Assembly (NCBI RefSeq): GCF_029227915.1
Contig: NC_079876.1
Coordinates: 36,501,828 to 36,565,827, forward strand
Reading direction: 5' to 3'
From: Hydractinia symbiolongicarpus
Lineage: Eukaryota > Cnidaria > Hydrozoa > Anthoathecata > Hydractiniidae
Length of the DNA stretch: 64,000 nt
Notes under the pieces: generated by a model
The model's input: only the letters and a program-made list of their open reading frames with translations
Told to the model about the DNA's origin: nothing
Database searches by the model: none
Position numbers and translations under genes: made by a program
Shown: positions 47,344-57,944 of the stretch, piece after piece
Position numbering within the stretch: position 1 is the first letter of the stretch
Layout: each line of letters starts with the position of its first letter

Positions 47344-47991
47344 TTAACCCAATTCGGTCATTCGGATTCCACCCCCCCCCCCTAACGGTTTTTTTAATAA
47401 CTCCTTATGGCTTACTGAGTTTCAATATTTATCTATTAAACACCTGCATGCCAAATTTTGAGGTCCAATACCGTTGAGAGGCTTTAGTATTGGCTATCAT
47501 TTGAAGCTACCCCTAAAAATCTCTATGAATCCCTTATAATAGGGAAAATATAACAACTCTTGTTAGAATTATCGTTAAAACTTGAAACTCACACACAACT
47601 TTGTTTCATGAAGAAGAATTATTTTGCATGGTTTGCACATGTGATTAATCCAATTTCCAGACAAATTCTGGCAGTTTTGCTAAATAACGTTTATTTATCT
47701 TTCAGAAACTTCAAACAGAATGTAGAAATTTGCTCTAGAACTAAAGTAACTGAATTTTATGAAGATAGTGGCAGTTTGGACAAATTTTAAGCTTTTGATA
47801 ACGTCACAGAAAATGTGTTGACACAAGAAGCAAAAATTTATTGCTGCCATTTTGTTTCTTTTGTGACGTATTATAAGTGTGCCAAGTTTGATTTAATTTG
47901 GACAAACCCATGAACAGTTATTGAGGGTTATTGAGGATTCGGCCACCCCGGTCACAATATGTTCCAAAAATCCCGGACCGAATAGGGTTAA
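47344..47991 (+). mobile_element. piggyBac-like MITE, copy 2 (both ends present)
   Basis: 648 bp. The left end is TTAACCCAATTCGGTCATTC and GGATTCCA followed by 11 C. The right end is TCCCGGACCGAATAGGGTTAA. The termini form an imperfect inverted repeat (TTAACCCWATTCGGTC) and the element is flanked by TTAA, the target used by piggyBac transposases. Its body matches copy 1 at 34797. No open frame of meaningful length, so it would move only with a transposase supplied elsewhere. Confidence 0.78.
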
Positions 47992-48798
47992 ACGATACAC
48001 AGCTACTGCACACAATTAAGGCAAGCATTAATCAAAAAATAAAACAGAATTTAGCAGAATTTACACACATATTTGAAAGACAGCATTTATAGGGTTTGCA
48101 AAAATGCATTGGCGAAATTTGTGTTGTTTTCACTGCAAGGAAACATATTTAAGTTTATAATCACTTAGTTGTTTTGAGTACTTTCTTTTTAAATATCAAG
48201 CAAATAATGATCGTAATAATTACAACGATTTACAAAACAATGAGAACCGTATTGGATGAAGCGTAATCAGCACATAAAAATAGTAAAATATTAATTACTA
48301 TGGTGTAGTTATTTTCTTGTATATAACGAAACTGGCAGAAAAATCGAAGAGACAATTTATTACCTTTTGACTAGGGCATTTCTGATGTTACCCATTCACT
48401 TTTGTGGTTTGATTTACACAATGGTTCTTACTTTGTACGATTGTATTAATCTGCTGCAAATAAGGTAATTCGTGGTTTCGTTGTTATTTTTAAAAGAGGT
48501 TTGCCGATTTGGTTTACTACCAACTGATATTCTTTAACGCAAGCTTGTGCAAGAGGGTAACAGACCGTGAAAGGTTGTAGCAGTCGGTACTTTTCTTCTC
48601 AAATTTTAGTCGATTGGTGTATCTAAAGATATTTCTTGTAAATTTTAATTGAGATTCGCTCTCTTTAATTTTCAAATGAGCAATGGAAGGTTAGCATGGA
48701 AAGGTCTTTGTTTTTAAAATAGTTGAAATGGCGGATTTCTTCCATTTTGATTCTTTTCTAAGCATATGGACAAGAGTTTAGAAACATTCAAATCAATT
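47992..48798. other. Gene-poor AT-rich stretch
   Basis: No gene, RNA gene or array recognised. Confidence 0.4.
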
Positions 48799-49155
48799 TT
48801 ATCGCAAAAACACTAAAATATTGAGACCTTTAACTTTATTATCAAAAATGTTTAAGGATAAGGAAATAAATAAGGAGTAGAAAGAGCTACTACCATAAAG
48901 ATTGCGGTGTTTGAACTCAAAAGTGTAACTACAACAAAAAATTTGGTCATAAATAACGCACGTACAGTTTGCAATTAATGTCGATGACGAACTCAATGTC
49001 ATATGTTGATAGCCTTGACTTGTTAAATACAGCATTTCTCCACATTTCAAATCTGTTAATCCCAGTGCGCATTTGTACTTCTTAATTCTTTCTTCTGTTA
49101 ATTCACACACAACAGGAAGTTCGTGATATTTGTTTGTAAAAACATTTACTTTGGG
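48799..49155 (-). CDS. Possible cysteine-rich terminal exon, unknown product
   Basis: An open frame of about 118 codons on the minus strand opens after a TAA near 49155 and closes with TAA at 48799. It reads VNVFTNKYHELPVVCELTEE, KKYKCALGLTDLKCGEMLYL, IANCTCVIYDQIFCCSYTFE and FKHRN, then turns into a Phe/Leu/Ser-rich C-terminus. There are seven cysteines in the first 90 codons and balanced codon use, as in a secreted or extracellular domain. A possible acceptor GAATTAACAG lies inside at 49094, so the true exon may start there. No signal peptide or partner exon was found. The family is not recognised and a chance open frame is possible. Confidence 0.35.
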   Translation of the reverse strand, partial: PKVNVFTNKYHELPVVCELTEERIKKYKCALGLTDLKCGEMLYLTSQGYQHMTLSSSSTLIANCTCVIYDQIFCCSYTFEFKHRNLYGSSSFYSLFISLSLNIFDNKVKGLNILVFLR

Positions 49156-50399
49156 TTATGGATGACCATATATCTCAAATTCAGCTTTTTTATTGATTAC
49201 GTCAATCTGTTTTGGTAACTTTGTTCCACAGAATTCAGGACGTTTTCTTACTGATTATTGATTATTGCCTTTTTTGGTGGCCTTTATTTTTTACTTCTAA
49301 ATTTACTTTACTTCTAGCTCCACGTAGCTCCACTTTCACTTCCAACTTTACTTTTCTACTTCTTCACTTGGACTTTTTTTTTTTAAATATGCTTTTTTGA
49401 ACCACTTATTTTACTTTTTTCAAGATCGTTCCTTTGGGGGTTACCCGTTAAATTTATTTCAGCAAATCAAATTCAGTCGTTTTCATCACCTGATGTTAAC
49501 AAAGAAAACCTGCAAACAAAATAGACATATTTTTTTCCATAACATCAAAGATTTTTACGGCAACATCAAAGGAAAATAAGCCTATCAACTTTGCCTGTTA
49601 CAGAGACACGGAACTGGCGTATTATTATATAGTATACACTTCTAATTGCGCTAAGACGTCTTATTTGGAGAAATTAAACCTAAAAGGTTGCTTACCATTT
49701 TTTCTTTATTTAGATTTTGTTAATAAGCACTAACTACCATTGCAAAACGTTGGAGATGGAATTGATGACGCAACATCGTCTCATTATGAAGATCTCATTC
49801 CTCAATTTATAACACCAAGTGTCTATGCTGAGTTAACAATCATCAAAACATAAACGTAAAATCGAGTATTATAAGAAGTTCTGATGTTAATGGCAAAACG
49901 AAAGTATAGATGTTATGTAGCAACTTTGTTTCGTTGACATTTTTTTTGCATTTAAAACATTTCTACAAGGCACCTAATAAAGTTCATTGCTCATTGCGGA
50001 ATATATACGTATTATATGTTTGATAGTTCGTGTATTTTAGAAGGCCATCTCATATCCTTCGAAAAAGTAATAATGGTAATCTACAATGCAGGATATTAAC
50101 CCTACATATACTGTTAAGTAGACCACAAAAATATGCAACGATCGACCTTTTTTTCAAAAAGTAATAACAAGCTCATTTTCCTACATTCATGAGCTTTAGG
50201 AAAATAATGTTTCAAATCAAATTGTACCAATTTTTTCTTTCTTTTCGCCCTCACTTTAAATTTCTAAACTCAGGACGTACAGCTAAGACAAAACAATTTT
50301 AATGTTTTTTTTACATTAGTCTTTAACCACCCACCAATCAATGTTCTTTGTTATGGAACCATGAACTGGACAAAAGTTACGCTATGGAGTGACGTGCTG
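49156..50399. other. Gene-poor AT-rich stretch
   Basis: No supported gene. A local CTTCACTTGGACTTT/ACTTCCAACTTTACTT pyrimidine-rich tract lies at 49290-49390. Confidence 0.4.
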
Positions 50400-51105
50400 C
50401 GTAGTAGAAGGGAAAAAGATGGACGCGAGGCCCGATAGATGGACGTGATGCGTTATAGAGAAATGCGTAGGAGGATGCGTGTTAGAGATAATACTACACT
50501 TTCACCTTCGCTTAACTTTACACTAGTAAGATATTGGTTACAGTAAAAGAAGGGACTCATATTTTCACATACATATTAAAGTGTGCTTAGTTAAAAAGTT
50601 CCAAAGTTTGTTTAACCACGCGAGAAAATAGCCACGGCAGTAGTTATTTAATATGTACTCCCCCATCCTTGTTTATAGGAGGTGCTCTTTTCCAATTTAA
50701 GGGGATCTTTACCACCAGTCGTCTTTTATGACAGTCTATTAATATTATTCTGCTCTACAACTCCCCTCTAAAAGGACAAGAAGTTATGGTGGAAGTTTTC
50801 TTGATAGATGTAACAATGTCGTTCTCAGAGCCCTGGGGATGAGGGATGTCAAGCATGAAATCTTATTCTCCCTTATTCTTTTAAAGTATTTATGGAAAGA
50901 AAAAAGTGAAAATAACGCATAGCTTTCTCTCTGACATGCATCCTCCTATTAAGTGTCCTCCAACTGAGCGTTGCGTCCTTCTATTATGCGTCGCCTCTCT
51001 CATTACGCCTTGAGTGTCTCATTACACGCCTATCCATGATGCTGACACTCTACTACGTAACACGACACTCAAGCGTGCCTTTTATCCATTACATCACTTT
51101 ATGCT
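50400..51105. repeat. Imperfect long-range inverted repeat (foldback-like)
   Basis: The left region has GGACGCGAGGC, GATAGATGGACGTGATGCG, AATGCGTAGGAGGATGCGTG. About 460 bases away the right region has GCATCCTCCTATTA, GCGTTGCGTCCTTC, TATTATGCGTC and TACACGCCTATCCATGATGC. The arms are mutually inverted (for example GGAGGATGC versus GCATCCTCC) but diverged. It is probably an old TIR element with repetitive subterminal GCGT/ACGC motifs. Confidence 0.45.
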
Positions 51106-52850
51106 TTGTTCTCACGTTCTTGCATGTTTTTATATTTGACGTGGGGCCTAGTCCTGTCCACTTCGGTTTAGGTGATAAAATAGTTCGATTGTCTTTTACA
51201 TATGTTAACCACTTGACGTTATGTACGTTAAATAAAAAAAAAAGATAAAACGGAATAATTGAATAGATATTTATTCTGTGGTGTTAAATTTTGCGCGCGG
51301 CACGAGATCTTGTCTCGTAAATTAAAACTAGTTGCCACAGTAATCATGTATGTATTAGTTTGGTTTGGGAGTTTATTAAGTTGTGGATTGTTATCGAATG
51401 AGGAGAAATGTGTGGTCCGTTTGCTATTATTGAGTTTTATAGTGTGCGTTTTCCTTTATTTCTGTTTATACGACTGATACAAGTCCTTAGAACTCGTTGA
51501 CACTTGAAAAATATTATTTTATCGTTGCGCTGGTTTGTAAACAGAATAAAGAAGAAAATACCTGCCATGATTTTAAAATTAAGGACTAAAAATATTTATC
51601 ATTAATTTGACTTTATCTGTCCACAGTTTTACCCCCGATCTTATAGATTCAATTTTGATCCAAAAACTACGGCTGCTGCTTTGCATTTAAGAATTTTACC
51701 TTAGTCTTTTTTTGTCTGGATTGTTGAAGATAAATCCCTTTAACTTTATTCTAACGAAAGTTATAACCGAGAAATTTGATTGCTTGGTATGACTGGCTAC
51801 ATAAGTTTGTTTACAGCCAACATTCCGTGCGTATATTTTTTGAATTTATAAAGGTTCTTGAAAAACAGTTTCTTTCAGAATTGAATTTGTGCGTTCATGT
51901 TTCTATGATATCCTAGGAAAACGAAAGAAATAATCTTGTGTTAGTAGGGAACGTGATTAATTTACCGACATATTTAATTGCTATTTTTGTTTCTCAGCTT
52001 AACAGCATAAACAAAGAGTTCTGGTTGATTGTCCAAATTGTTTTCTATCTTTGTATTAAGCACGGTTTAAAGGGAAAATGATAAAACCTTTAAGTTATTA
52101 GCATTACTTAGTAGATTTAAAATTATAACTAGAAAACTTGTGAACTTGTTAACTTTCGAAAGGAGAAACTATTAATCCGTAATTTCACTTAAAATATGAT
52201 ACGGGTATCGCACCGTAATTACTTGATTTGTTTTGACACGGTCGATATGTGTCAATAAGTTAAAAAGTTGGATTTAATTTATTTAAAGGCGAGTTTCCGC
52301 TCAAACGAATGTGATCAAATCGATCGACGTCGAGCGCATCGATGTTACTAAAAATAAAACATTGCATAATTTTCGTTGGTTGACGTTGCTTTCAACTTTT
52401 CGTGGATCGATTGAAATATATTCATTAAGATTTATCCACGTGATGTAAACAAATTGAGGAAGAAATGAACTTCACTGAGAAGCGGTAAAAGTGAAAGATG
52501 GGCGAACACATTTTTAACAAACGATGATTTAATTACCTACTTGGTGCATCAATACACTATTTAACACGAACAACAAGATGAAAATGAATCACTGATAAGT
52601 TATCATTTGCCGATGAATGTTAAAGAATTTGAGATAATATTTGAAAAATAAGTTCGCGGATTTTAGAGTCTTTGGACACTTTCTCGGGAAATTTCAAAGT
52701 CTCACAAAGCAAAGGTTTGGAGGCAAATAGCTGAAAAATTTCAGACAAAAAGTACGAAAATATTTTTTGGTTTATTGTATTTATATTCGTACTAATTCAA
52801 AGTAAATTTTATTTCAATTAATTTCCAAAACTTCGTAGCAACACAAGATT
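51106..52850. other. Gene-poor AT-rich stretch
   Basis: No gene recognised. A GC-richer patch GATCAAATCGATCGACGTCG is at about 52312-52334, without further context. Confidence 0.4.
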
Positions 52851-52860
52851 GCAAAGTATT

Positions 52861-52923
52861 TTCATAAAAATTACGACACGTTTTATTTTAAACATGTTTC
52901 GACTTTACCAAAGTCATCTTCAG
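52861..52923 (-). ncRNA. Hammerhead-ribozyme-like motif, minus-strand arm
   Basis: Minus strand: CTGAAGA (fits core CUGANGA) at 52923-52917, one unpaired T, stem II GACTTT-GGT-AAAGTC, then GAA, stem III ACATG paired with CGTGT, and cleavage triplet GTC at 52877-52875. Core nucleotides are all present. Weak points are the extra T before stem II and poor pairing for stem I (outer sequences ATAATATT and GTAATTTTTAT). Penelope-associated hammerheads are known to tolerate minimal stems. Activity is not claimed. Confidence 0.4.
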
Positions 52924-53180
52924 AATATTATACAAAAGTTGATACATACACTCTTTATACAAAAATTTTTTCGAAAGTTATTTAAATATTTCCCAAAAGT
53001 ACAATTTTATATGAATTATACACAAGCTAATCCATGTTGACAAAATAATATTAGATAAACTAACAAAAGTTAGTTAAATAAAATTTATATACACAATTTG
53101 TTTAAGACAATTAAATATTTCCCAAAAGTACAATTTTTTAATTGTATAAAGAGTGTATGTATCAACTTTTGTATAATATT

Positions 53181-53243
53181 CTGAAGATGACTTTGGTAAA
53201 GTCAAAACATGTTAAAAATAAAACGTGTCGTAATTTTTATGAA
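53181..53243 (+). ncRNA. Hammerhead-ribozyme-like motif, plus-strand arm (core mutated)
   Basis: Same architecture as the minus-strand arm: CTGAAGA, GACTTT-GGT-AAAGTC, ACATG/CGTGT, and GTC at 53227-53229. The conserved G following stem II is A here (GTCAAAAC instead of GTCGAAAC). That position is part of the invariant core, so this arm should be inactive. Confidence 0.35.
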
Positions 53244-54324
53244 ATTTCAATTAATAATGTAAACATTGTCATGTCATGCTATTCTTTATATTATCCAATC
53301 ACTAAACAGATTATCACCATTTTATATCAAATTTTTGTTGTTTTTAAATAAAATTGAAGTCATAATCATAACGCGCAAGAATTGAGTTTGGATTAAAATA
53401 TTAAATAAAGTAGTCAAGTAATTAGTAAATCCAAAAATATATTTTTTGGAAAGGATGGCACCTAAAATTTATGATAGGCCAGTTTAAGTATACGATCTAA
53501 AAATGTAATAAATGGTTTTTTTGCGCGTAATTTTCTTACCCAACTAAAAAAAGTGCTTGCTGATAGTTATTGTGCGGTCAGAGCTCTTGAGGAAATTTGA
53601 GAAAAAAGAAAGTTTTTTTGTTTATTTATTTTCAGCATTTTTTTCTAAACTTACGTCTTTAAATTTCTGTACCACTGTACCACTTACCTTTCCAATGGTT
53701 GAGAACATACCTGTTAAAGACTGCCTGCAGTTTAAAAATATGAGATGTTTAAATTAAGTACAGTATCGTCTTCTTATCGTTAGTCCATAGTTAAAACCTA
53801 AGTGTCAAAAAGGTTAACTAATAACACCTATTTAACATTAACGTTTTAAAGAGCGATAAGAGAAAAAAAATTGGTTATTCTGATAGTGTCAACTCTCCAG
53901 TTTGAAAAATGAATGGAAATTTAATCGAGAAAAAGTATTTCCTTTCTTCAGTGAAAATTTCCATGTATGTCTAAGATCTTTCTGTTTGTCAAAAGTACGT
54001 GATACATTTTTTTGATCAGCGTTTCAAGATAATTACGATGAAGTAACGAGTATGCAAATTGTTAAGAAAAAAAAGTCAGCACAATTTTAAACCCTTTTAA
54101 CTGGCTGTCGCAAGCACATGAAATTATACTTAATTTCTAATTCGCTTTGCTTAAACGAAATTACCCTTATTTATTTTCCCGTAGCCAGACCTTACAGAAT
54201 AGAAACAAGTTGTTTGAGAAGAGGAGTCGTCTTAGCTTGTACTTAAAAGTAGGGGTTATTGGTCGTATTACTTATCGTATTAAAACCTTCTAACTTAGAA
54301 ACTAAAAATTTCATATCATATTAA

Positions 54325-55556
54325 AACCTAATGCTTTTGAGACTGAAAGAAAATTCTTTTTTCTGGTATGTACCACTCCATTTTTTCCAAATCTACCGAG
54401 AAACCTAACCATTTTAACTGCTGTTTAGGATGCCACACTGATTTTTTTGCATTTTCCACAAAACCTGACAGTTTGAAAAAATAGGGCATCTTGTTTTGCT
54501 TTTTTATAATTCTTATCAGTGCCAAAACCATCGTCAATAAATATTGCAATTTTGATCATATTTTCTCTCCAATATTTTATAAGAACTCTCATTGTTTTTG
54601 TAAAAATAAACGGGGCCGGAGAAAGCCCAAACGGTTATACTGTAAAAACAAAGTATCTTTCCTTTCCTCCTATGACCCATGAAAACCCCAAGAATTTCTG
54701 ATGTTCTTCTGAAATATCAAGGTGATGGAAACCCCAAGAATTTCTAATGTTCTTCTGAAATATCAAGGTGATGGAAACCCCAAGAATTTCTGATGTTCTT
54801 TTTGAAATATCAATGTGATGGTAGCCCTGCTTTATATCGAACTTAAACATGTAGCCTTGTGCAGTTAGAAATTCTCTTACCACCTTCCAATCCTCAAACT
54901 TAACTTTTTCTCTGTAAATGTGCTGGTTTACATACCTTAAATCGAGAAATGTCTACTTTTTCCCCTCTGGTACTGACTGAAAGGGGATTTACAACATGTG
55001 GTGCAGAAGACACTACCTTAATTCGACCTGTATCTAGAAGCTCTTGTACCGTTTCATTAACGAATTCCGAATTTTTTATAGCGGATTGATTATTAGAAAA
55101 AGTTTGTTTTTGTGGTGTCGTGAAAAAGGAAATAGTATAGCCTTCCTTGATAATTTTGAGAATAGTCGTATTACAGCCGATGGTTTGCCAATATTTTAAG
55201 TTTTTCTTGAGCCTACCCTTAACTCTAGTTCCAGCCGTATTTTTACTTAGACAAAATTCGTACGTTTCCTCATCTCTTACATTGTTATTAAAATTTAAAC
55301 ACTTATCTTTTGTCTTTTCTTTAAACTTGCTTATGGCTGATAACGTTTGGGCAGTGTTTCCTCCAGTGTCCAATCTTGCCACAACCGAAAAACATTGATC
55401 TTGCACTTTGGAATCTTTACCCTGATTGGGAAGAATATGATGTGTTATGGTTTCCGTACTCCCAGACGGTTGAGATGGTTCTCTTGGAAATGCGTATCTT
55501 TGTGATTGGAAATGGTTTGGCATAGGTGGCGACGAGGACATTAGTTGGGTGTGCAT
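54325..55556 (-). pseudogene. DIRS-like zinc knuckle and reverse transcriptase, broken
   Basis: In one frame the sequence gives DQCFS; one base over it gives GCGKIGHWRKHCPN, together a split CCHC knuckle. The RT then has HVVNPLSV and KVDISRFKV (the family has a DLR-type motif). A shift occurs at 54900, then WKVVREFLTAQGYMFKFDI is open with motif A intact. A 47-bp triplication at 54685-54824 breaks the region after GYHHIDI. A TAA replaces the Leu codon of VLPFGLS. FIDDG, the catalytic box, is intact. Another shift precedes SGFVENAKKSVWH. The copy ends near KRIFF. Confidence 0.78.
54685..54824. repeat. 47-bp tandem triplication inside the DIRS-like RT
   Basis: CCCCAAGAATTTCTGATGTT, TCTGAAATATCAAGGTGATG and a short linker repeat at 54685, 54732 and 54778. 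The unit encodes DISEEHQKFLGF in the minus-strand frame. Its length is not a multiple of three, so it scrambles the frame. It must have arisen after or together with loss of function. Confidence 0.88.
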
Positions 55557-55591
55557 AGGGCTGAAATGTGGAGGGTAGAAGGACTTTGGCT

Positions 55592-56104
55592 TTACCTTTG
55601 CTTTCTTTTTTTTGCCAGTGCTTTTGACTCAGCCGATTTTATCCGTTTTTCGTCATCTGAATCGCTTGCTAATTCATCGGATAAGTACTCTTCTACAGTG
55701 GCCCATGCTGCTGGTGATCTATCCGCCATTTTTATTAGCTTGTTTCGCTTCGTGATTTCGAGTTTTATTCCTGCTAAACGTTTTGTTGATCTTGATACAG
55801 AACCTTCTTTGATAAGGTCGATAACATCTTCCAAATCTTCCACTAATTTTTGGTTAAATTCGAATTGGATTTGATTACATTTAAACTTAAATTGTCTCGG
55901 CGATTCTGGTTTAGCTGAAACCTTCATGTTTTTCGGTATACTCTGTTGTTGCAGTTTTGTTTCGAATTCTTGTTTCTGTTCGATAAACTTTTTGTCCAGG
56001 TAGCTTCTGATTAGGTCAAATTGTTCCATTCCGTTTAGCGTTTGTGGGGCAGATTGGCTGTTGATAACAGGTTCCTCCATGTTATTATTAGAAGTTTCGT
56101 CCAT
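55592..56104 (-). pseudogene. DIRS-like Gag N-terminal frame
   Basis: 170 codons are open from MDETSNNNMEEPVINS to a Lys/Arg-rich end (ALAKKRKQR). A predicted coiled-coil-like stretch (FDLIRSYLDKKFIEQKQEFE) precedes a basic segment, and AWATVEEYLSDELASDSDDE is a signature I associate with DIRS-type Gag proteins of aquatic invertebrates. This frame itself has no internal stop. It is the best-preserved portion of the element and would make the RNA-packaging protein. Downstream it reaches a stop before the zinc knuckle. Confidence 0.75.
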
Positions 56105-56689
56105 TTTTAATGCAATTGCGTGACCTTGAATACTTGAAAGCTAATCGACGTGTGATTGAATTTTCTGAAAATCCGCCCTTTTGCTTAAAATCACGTGACA
56201 ACGTGATATCGAGGATATTACTGTAAGGTCTGTTCTACACCGAAAATAAATTCTAATTTTCTACATAAGCATTTCAAGCTCTACTCAAAAAAGGCAATGG
56301 TAAATATATTTCAAAAGAAAAAAATGGTAATCTGACAGATCTTTGTTGAAGTCAGCAATATGTTTTTCTTTATAGCCACACGGTCTCATACATTTTTATT
56401 ATTAGCGATACAGGCCCTATACATCACAGGATATGGGTACACAAATCTTATCAAACGATTTTTTGTCAAAAGTGCATAATCTGAAACATCATTTTGATCA
56501 GAGTGTAATGCTCTACACAATGCAGGTACCGGTTAAAGAAATGTGAGAAATATTGTGCATCGACGTCATCGACTTTCGACGTCATTAAAATTGAAATGAC
56601 GTATCTTTTCTATTTTTTGTCTGCTTGAGTGGACTTTTTTCGTGCAGTTCAGGATTACCTAAAATCAAGCCCACGTCTAAAATCCATCC

Positions 56690-56730
56690 CTTCAGCTGTC
56701 CGTCCCTCCCTCCCTCCCTGCCTTTCTTCC
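56690..56730 (+). repeat. CCCT/GTCC simple repeat
   Basis: GTCCGTCCCTCCCTCCCTCC followed by CTGCC, preceded by CATCCCTTCAGCT. It may be the tail of a family B element in minus orientation. Confidence 0.7.
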
Positions 56731-57179
56731 AGCCAACGAGCTAGATTGCTATGTGAAAAAGAACTTATTTAGATTCAACTTCGGTAAAACGAATTACAAG
56801 GTGGTGCTCATCTTATTCCAAACCAATAATTTTTATGTTTAACACTGCATACTTCTTTTCAAAAAGGAGAATTTCCCCTATTTATTTATTTTACGTATAC
56901 ACATTAGAAATTTTTGATTCAAGAAATATATATTGCATTAAATACAATTGTTTTTTACCGCAATAATGACTACCAAATGATTCTGTCATGATAAACCAAG
57001 GTAAACAAATATGAAAGACCGAAAAGATTTACGTAGACAATGTCTATCACTCGGTTACTTTCAGGTCGTGGTATTGGCGTAGATGTTTCCTTGCATTGTA
57101 TTTAACTTAATTTAATAATACTGCTTGAAATGATCAGCTGCCGTTGTCAAATCTGCATATATACTTTGCTTCACAGCTT

Positions 57180-57375
57180 TGCTGTTGATATCTACATAAT
57201 TAGTCGTTGCCCGTGGAAAAATCCACGGTTTCGCCCGTCCCTTATATTTACCCGTCGCAAAAAAGTGGATAAAAATATATCGCATTTGGTATTCGTGTTT
57301 CCGTAACAACATTTTCTAACGCAGCGAAGCTCCACGCAGAGACAGAGACGTCGAACCGCCGGGTTAAGCCATAAG
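57180..57375 (+). repeat. Dispersed repeat family B copy
   Basis: Starts TAGTCGTTGCCCGTGGAAAA and ATCCACGGTTTCGCCCGTCC, contains ATATATCGCATTTGGTATTC and GTGTTTCCG, and ends near GCAGAGACAGAGACG. The head hairpin (CCCGTGGAAAAATCCACGG) is best preserved here. Confidence 0.6.
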
Positions 57376-57944
57376 TCAAGTTGTGATTCGGCATTGGTCA
57401 CTCTGTGGAGCGTTTAATAATAACCGCAAACTTTGCCACACGATCAGGTGCACCGCTTTAGTACAAGTATACAGTGTGTTGTAAATCAAGTAAAACGCAT
57501 ACACACTGTCGCAACTGTAACATATTTTTTTAAAAATAACTTCCCGCAACGATAGCTGAAATAAAAGCGGAGCTTACTAACCGTTGTTACTCCATAATTG
57601 GTCAATGTTATTTTATTTTGCTGGATAAGTTTTTGTAAAAGTTAAAAAATTAATTGTGACATTCGTACAGGCGTAATTCCCAAGAAAGTTTAAAAATTAA
57701 TTTTCACAGTTGGCTGCCCATTTATTACAGGTAGGTAAACCATGTCGCACATGCGCATAGACGCTACAGCTTTTTTAAAAAACAGTCCATTGTTAACAGT
57801 GGGCAAAGCACTTAGCATAACTAAACAGAGTGGAACAGGCGCATTGGCGTAATACCCTTTTCCAAAAAAACTTGACTGCAACTTTGGTTCAAATAAAAAC
57901 ACAGGGAACCGGTTAGCTACAACTATGGCTCAGCCATTTTATTT

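Larger units (their letters stand above)
52861..53243. repeat. Inverted pair of about 100-bp arms with hammerhead-like cores (Penelope-like element remnant)
   Basis: Left arm 52861-52962 and right arm 53142-53243 are nearly perfect inverted copies. An AAATATTTCCCAAAAGTACA segment is also repeated directly at about 52984 and 53114. Each arm, read outward, contains CTGAAGAT, a GACTTT/AAAGTC stem, GAAAC (left) or AAAAC (right), and CGTGTC. Inverted arms of this kind are how Penelope-like elements often arrange their terminal repeats, which are known to carry hammerhead ribozymes. No Penelope reverse transcriptase is present in the window. Confidence 0.6.
54325..56107 (-). mobile_element. Dead DIRS-like retrotransposon, 5' half
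   Basis: Minus strand. A Gag-like frame is followed by a Pol-like region: CCHC knuckle, the N-terminal RT region (GRLKKNLKYWQ, FVNETVQELLDTGRIKVV, HVVNPLSV), motif A (MFKFDIKQGYHHIDI), FLGFSWVIGGKERYFVFTV, PFGLSPAPFIFTK, FIDDG, and VENAKKSVWHPKQQLKWLGF. These segments are typical of DIRS1-type elements. The RNase H, methyltransferase-like and tyrosine recombinase parts are missing beyond 54325, so the copy is 3' truncated. Several stops and frameshifts make it inactive. Terminal repeats were not found. Confidence 0.82.

Noticed and set aside
55545-55874. Plus-strand open frame of 109 codons
   Set aside because: Antisense to the DIRS-like Gag frame, which has the protein-family signature.
57690-57902. 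70-codon minus-strand open frame
   Set aside because: It lies in a dispersed repeat whose other copy (45185-45665) has stops throughout the matching frame.
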